A DNA stretch of 64,000 bases, taken from NCBI RefSeq assembly GCF_000007665.1, contig NC_006087.1, forward strand, positions 2,046,001-2,110,000, in the 5' to 3' direction. The position numbers and the translations under genes were made by a program. Under the pieces are notes generated by a model that was given only the letters and a program-made list of their open reading frames with translations, did no database searches and was not told where the DNA came from. Positions 61,464 through 64,000 of the stretch are shown here, piece after piece; the first letter of the stretch is position 1; each line of letters begins with the position of its first letter. This DNA comes from Leifsonia xyli subsp. xyli str. CTCB07. Lineage in GTDB: Bacteria; Actinomycetota; Actinomycetes; Actinomycetales; Microbacteriaceae.

Positions 61464-62460
61464 GTGCAGCGAGTAGACATCGTCGCGGTGGTCGGGGTGT
61501 ACGCGCCGGAGCGGCTCCGGTACGCCAAACGACTGGCGGCGATCACCGGGCGCGAGTTCGTCCCCGCGACCCAGCTGGCGATCTCGGCGGACCCGGTGGA
61601 CGAAGCCGCGACGATCTCCCCGGGGATCAAGACGCCCGCCGGCGCCGTTTTCGAGTTCCCACACAGCGCGCCGGTCATCAAGCTCATCGGGGCGCTCACC
61701 GACCCGGACACAGAGACGCAGCTGACCGGAATCGTGTGCGTGGCCGATGCGGCACACCTGCTGGAGGACCTGCAATAGAGCGGGTCGGCTCTGCCATTCG
61801 GCACCCCCTCGCCTGGCAGCATCCCTCGTTCGCACAGCGCATCCCGCACGCGATACTAACCGTCACGCAACTGGAGTACGCCTCGACAATCGTGGTGGTG
61901 AACTCGGCGGCCCTCTCGAGGGCGGAACTGTCGACCGTGATCGCGCTCATCAGCCACCTCAGCCCGCAGGCGCGCCTGCGGGTGCATCAGGACGCTATCG
62001 AGCCATGGGTCCCGGGCGAGCCGTTCACCGCAGGACAGGAACGGCCCGGCTGGATCGGGCTGCTCAACGACGACTACGAGCCACACCTGACCGACCCGCG
62101 CGTCACCGCCTTCCGGTACGAGAACGTGCGGCCACTGCATCCGGTGCGGCTCCGCCGCCTGCTGAACCGACTCGAGACAGACGCCTTCGGCACCGTCATC
62201 CGCTCCGCCGGGTTCTGCCGCTTCGCCTCCCGGCCCCACGTCGTAGCGCACTGGGACCAGGTGGGCCGGACGATCAGCTTCGACCCGCTCAGCCACGACG
62301 ACACCCTGGAGGACGACCAAGAGTTCCTCGCCCTCGGTCAGGAACTCGCGATCATCGGCCTCGACACCGGCGGCCTGACCGCTGCGCTCGACGACACCGC
62401 GCTCACCGATGGCGAACTCACTGCGGGCCCCACCCTCTGGACAAAACGGCGGATTCCAGT
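61464..62460 (+). pseudogene. CobW-like (COG0523-type) protein, frameshifted and cut by an IS
   Basis: GTG start with a TAGGAGGA ribosome site. The first frame gives IVAVVGVYAPERLRYAKRLA to VCVADAAHLLEDLQ and a stop at 61778; one base off, it continues VGSAIRHPLAWQHPSFAQRI, the CobW-type linker and the C-terminal domain FRYENVRPLHPVRLRRLLNR, FGTVIRSAGFCRFASRPHVV. The 3' end is replaced by the IS30 element after TKRR. No Walker A (GxxGxGKT) is seen at the N-terminus, nor a CxCC zinc motif. Such proteins are thought to hand metals to targets under zinc shortage. Divergent from rpmJ2 with a shared Zur-type box. Confidence 0.82.
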
Positions 62461-62473
62461 GGTTGTTGCAACA
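62461..62473. repeat. IS30 terminal inverted repeat, left
   Basis: GGTTGTTGCAACA, exact complement of the copy at the other end. It contains the self-complementary core TTGCAA. Confidence 0.85.
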
Positions 62474-62479
62474 CGACGA

Positions 62480-63933
62480 TTAGCTGGCGAGTAGTTTAGC
62501 GAGGCGTTCGGCTGGGGTTTCCCAGCCGAGCGTTTTGCGTGGGCGGGTGTTGAGCTCGTGGGCGACGTTCGTCAGGTCGGTTGCGGTGAATCGGGCGAGG
62601 TCTGTTCCCTTTCCCTTGGGGAAGTATTGGCGAAGGAGTCCGTTGGTGTTCTCGTTGCTGCCGCGTTGCCAGGGACTCGCGGGGTCGCAGAAGTAGACCG
62701 GGATGTCGGTGGCTATCGTGAACGACTTGTGAGCTGCCATTTCCGAGCCCTGGTCCCAGGTGATCGAGCGACGGAGTTCGCGTGGGAGTGTCTTGACGGC
62801 GCTGATCAGTCCGTCCCGGACGGATTCTGCGGTGCGATCGATGGGGAGATGGATCAGCATCACGAACCGGGTGGAGCGTTCCACGAGGGTGCCGATGGCG
62901 CTGTTGCGGTGTCCGCCGATGATGAGGTCGCCTTCCCAATGTCCGGGAACGGCGCGGTCCTCGATTTCGGCGGGACGGTCGGAGATCATTACCATCGGAT
63001 CCGCGAAACGATGTCTGCGAGCGGCGCCAGAACGATGCGGTTTCCGCTTGGCCCGGCCGGTCCGCAGCACCATCGTGAGCTCGCGGCGGAGTTGTCCACG
63101 GCCCTGCACGTAGAAGGCTTGATAGATCGTCTCGTGCGCCACGCGCATCTCCGCATCGCCGGGGAACTCGCGGATCAGCGACCGGCTGATCTGCTCCGGC
63201 GACCAACGTAGCGTCAGCTTCCGTTGAACGTAACTGCGCAGCTGCGGATTGCGGACCAGCCTCGTGGCTTTCGGTCGCGGTCGGCGGCTGGCCGCTTTCC
63301 GATGCGCCACGTATGGATGGTAGCCGCCCTCTCCAGGAAGCTGATTCCGGCGAATCTCTCGACTGATCGTCGACACCGAGCGACCAAGCTTGGCCGCGAC
63401 CCGACACAACGAAAGGCCGGCCCTGGTCAGGTCCCGGATCAGCTCACGCTCCTGCAGGGAGAGGAATCGTGGGTGGAGTGCGGCTTCGAGCGAACGCATC
63501 GACGCCCGCTGAACAGGATCAACAACGACAGGCACCCTGTCTTTGTAATCGACCACGCGACCATCTGGATAAATGCGTCGCCCGTTCGACTGTCCCAGAG
63601 GTATCCCGTGTTCGGGCTGATTCCGACTCGTCCCACCGCTTCGCGGCGCGAGAGCCCGCTGCTCCGCAGCTCCAGGTACTCGTCCTTGCATGGGTGCGCG
63701 CTCATGCCGCCGCCGGTGTAGCCGTGACTAGCCAGGCCCGCCTTGCGAACCCATTGCGCGCACGTCGCGGGGTTGAACCCTAGCTCCCTCGCCGCGATCG
63801 TCGTACTCCTGGACTCCTTGAAAATGACGAAGAAGGCTTCACGCTCCGCCTGGGTGTACTTCCTCTTCCCCGCACTGCGCCTTAAACGGGACACGGTCCT
63901 TGCAACTCCTAGAAACTCCAGATGTTGCAACAA
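62480..63933 (-). pseudogene. IS30-family transposase, read in two frames
   Basis: The N-terminal part (RKYTQAEREAFFVIFKESRS, ARELGFNPATCAQWVRKAGL, SGLSRREAVGRVGISPNTGY) is a helix-turn-helix in one frame. Past LWD the coding continues one base off at about 63600 as SNGRRIYPDGRVVDYKDRVP and stays open for the catalytic part to the stop at 62480. The second helix-turn-helix is RAGLSLCRVAAKLGRSVSTI. DDE residues lie in VPGHWEGDLIIG, TWDQGSEMAAH and WQRGSNENTNGLLRQYFPKG. A frameshift mutation or a programmed shift could explain the split; an internal start giving only the catalytic frame would be 403 residues. Confidence 0.8.
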
Positions 63934-63935
63934 CC
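63923..63935. repeat. IS30 terminal inverted repeat, right
   Basis: TGTTGCAACAACC, matching the left end in inverse direction over 13 of 13 bases. Confidence 0.85.
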
Positions 63936-64000
63936 GCTAGAACCCAAGAAACTCACCGACCCCTTCCCTCTCTAACCATCGCTTGGCTGTTCTTCCTCGT
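63936..64000. other. sequence beyond the IS, at the window edge
   Basis: 65 bases with no recognisable coding. It may be the displaced end of the cobW-like gene or its flank, but no frame matches a CobW C-terminus. Confidence 0.3.

Larger units (their letters stand above)
62461..63935 (-). mobile_element. IS30-family insertion sequence
   Basis: 1,475 bases bounded by 13-base perfect terminal inverted repeats (GGTTGTTGCAACA and TGTTGCAACAACC). It carries one transposase gene reading leftward. The element interrupts the 3' part of the cobW-like gene. No target duplication is evident beside the repeats: the left flank ends CAGT and the right begins GCTAG. Confidence 0.88.

Noticed and set aside
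62455-63941. Target-site duplication of the IS30 element
   Set aside because: Bases next to the two repeats (CAGT and GCTAG) show no clear duplicate of two or more bases.

Overview
The window is high-GC DNA (about two thirds G+C) from an actinobacterium. Gene order, an LADTG-type sorting signal, the anchored-repeat ABC transporter and the many fresh frameshifts fit a Microbacteriaceae genome in reductive decay; Leifsonia (L. xyli type) is my best guess, made from gene content only. Most genes lie on the minus strand. Plus-strand exceptions are a methyltransferase gene, coaA with two small XRE regulators, a membrane acyltransferase, a LuxR remnant and cobW.

Layout. 1-5 kb: start of glpD (runs off the left edge), a GuaB3-type IMPDH relative, a membrane-anchored hydrolase and guaB. 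5.5-7.7 kb: groES behind a CIRCE element and no groEL, an SAM methyltransferase, a small membrane protein. 7.8-13.8 kb: a tightly overlapped unit glmS-acpS-alr-tsaE-tsaB-rimI-tsaD joining t6A tRNA modification with wall-precursor synthesis. 13.9-22 kb: coaA, two tandem XRE proteins, glmM-rpsI-rplM, truA, an OafA-like acyltransferase and two gene remnants.

22-38 kb: the S10-spc-alpha ribosomal super-operon from rpsJ to rplQ, with secY, adk, map, infA, rpmJ and rpoA. No rpsN is found between rplE and rpsH; a perfect 27-bp palindrome sits there. 38-41 kb: three glycosyltransferase genes, all frameshifted, one at an 11-base G tract. 41.6-47.9 kb: a wall-anchored choice-of-anchor-L protein, then rpsL-rpsG-fusA-tuf with a clear promoter and terminator.

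48-64 kb is the accessory region: a zinc-type island. Two Zur-like boxes flank a zinc-ligand-free bL36 paralogue and a CobW-like gene. Running left are two repeat surface proteins, a ZnuA-like lipoprotein with a repeat module inserted in it, a third repeat protein, an ATPase and a permease. Every repeat-module gene, the lipoprotein, the ATPase and cobW carry frameshifts or stops; only the permease and the small bL36 gene look whole. An IS30-family element cuts the 3' end of cobW. The repeat modules share paired histidine motifs (GHxD and HxHxNW), so the system reads as a decayed surface metal-capture and uptake machine.
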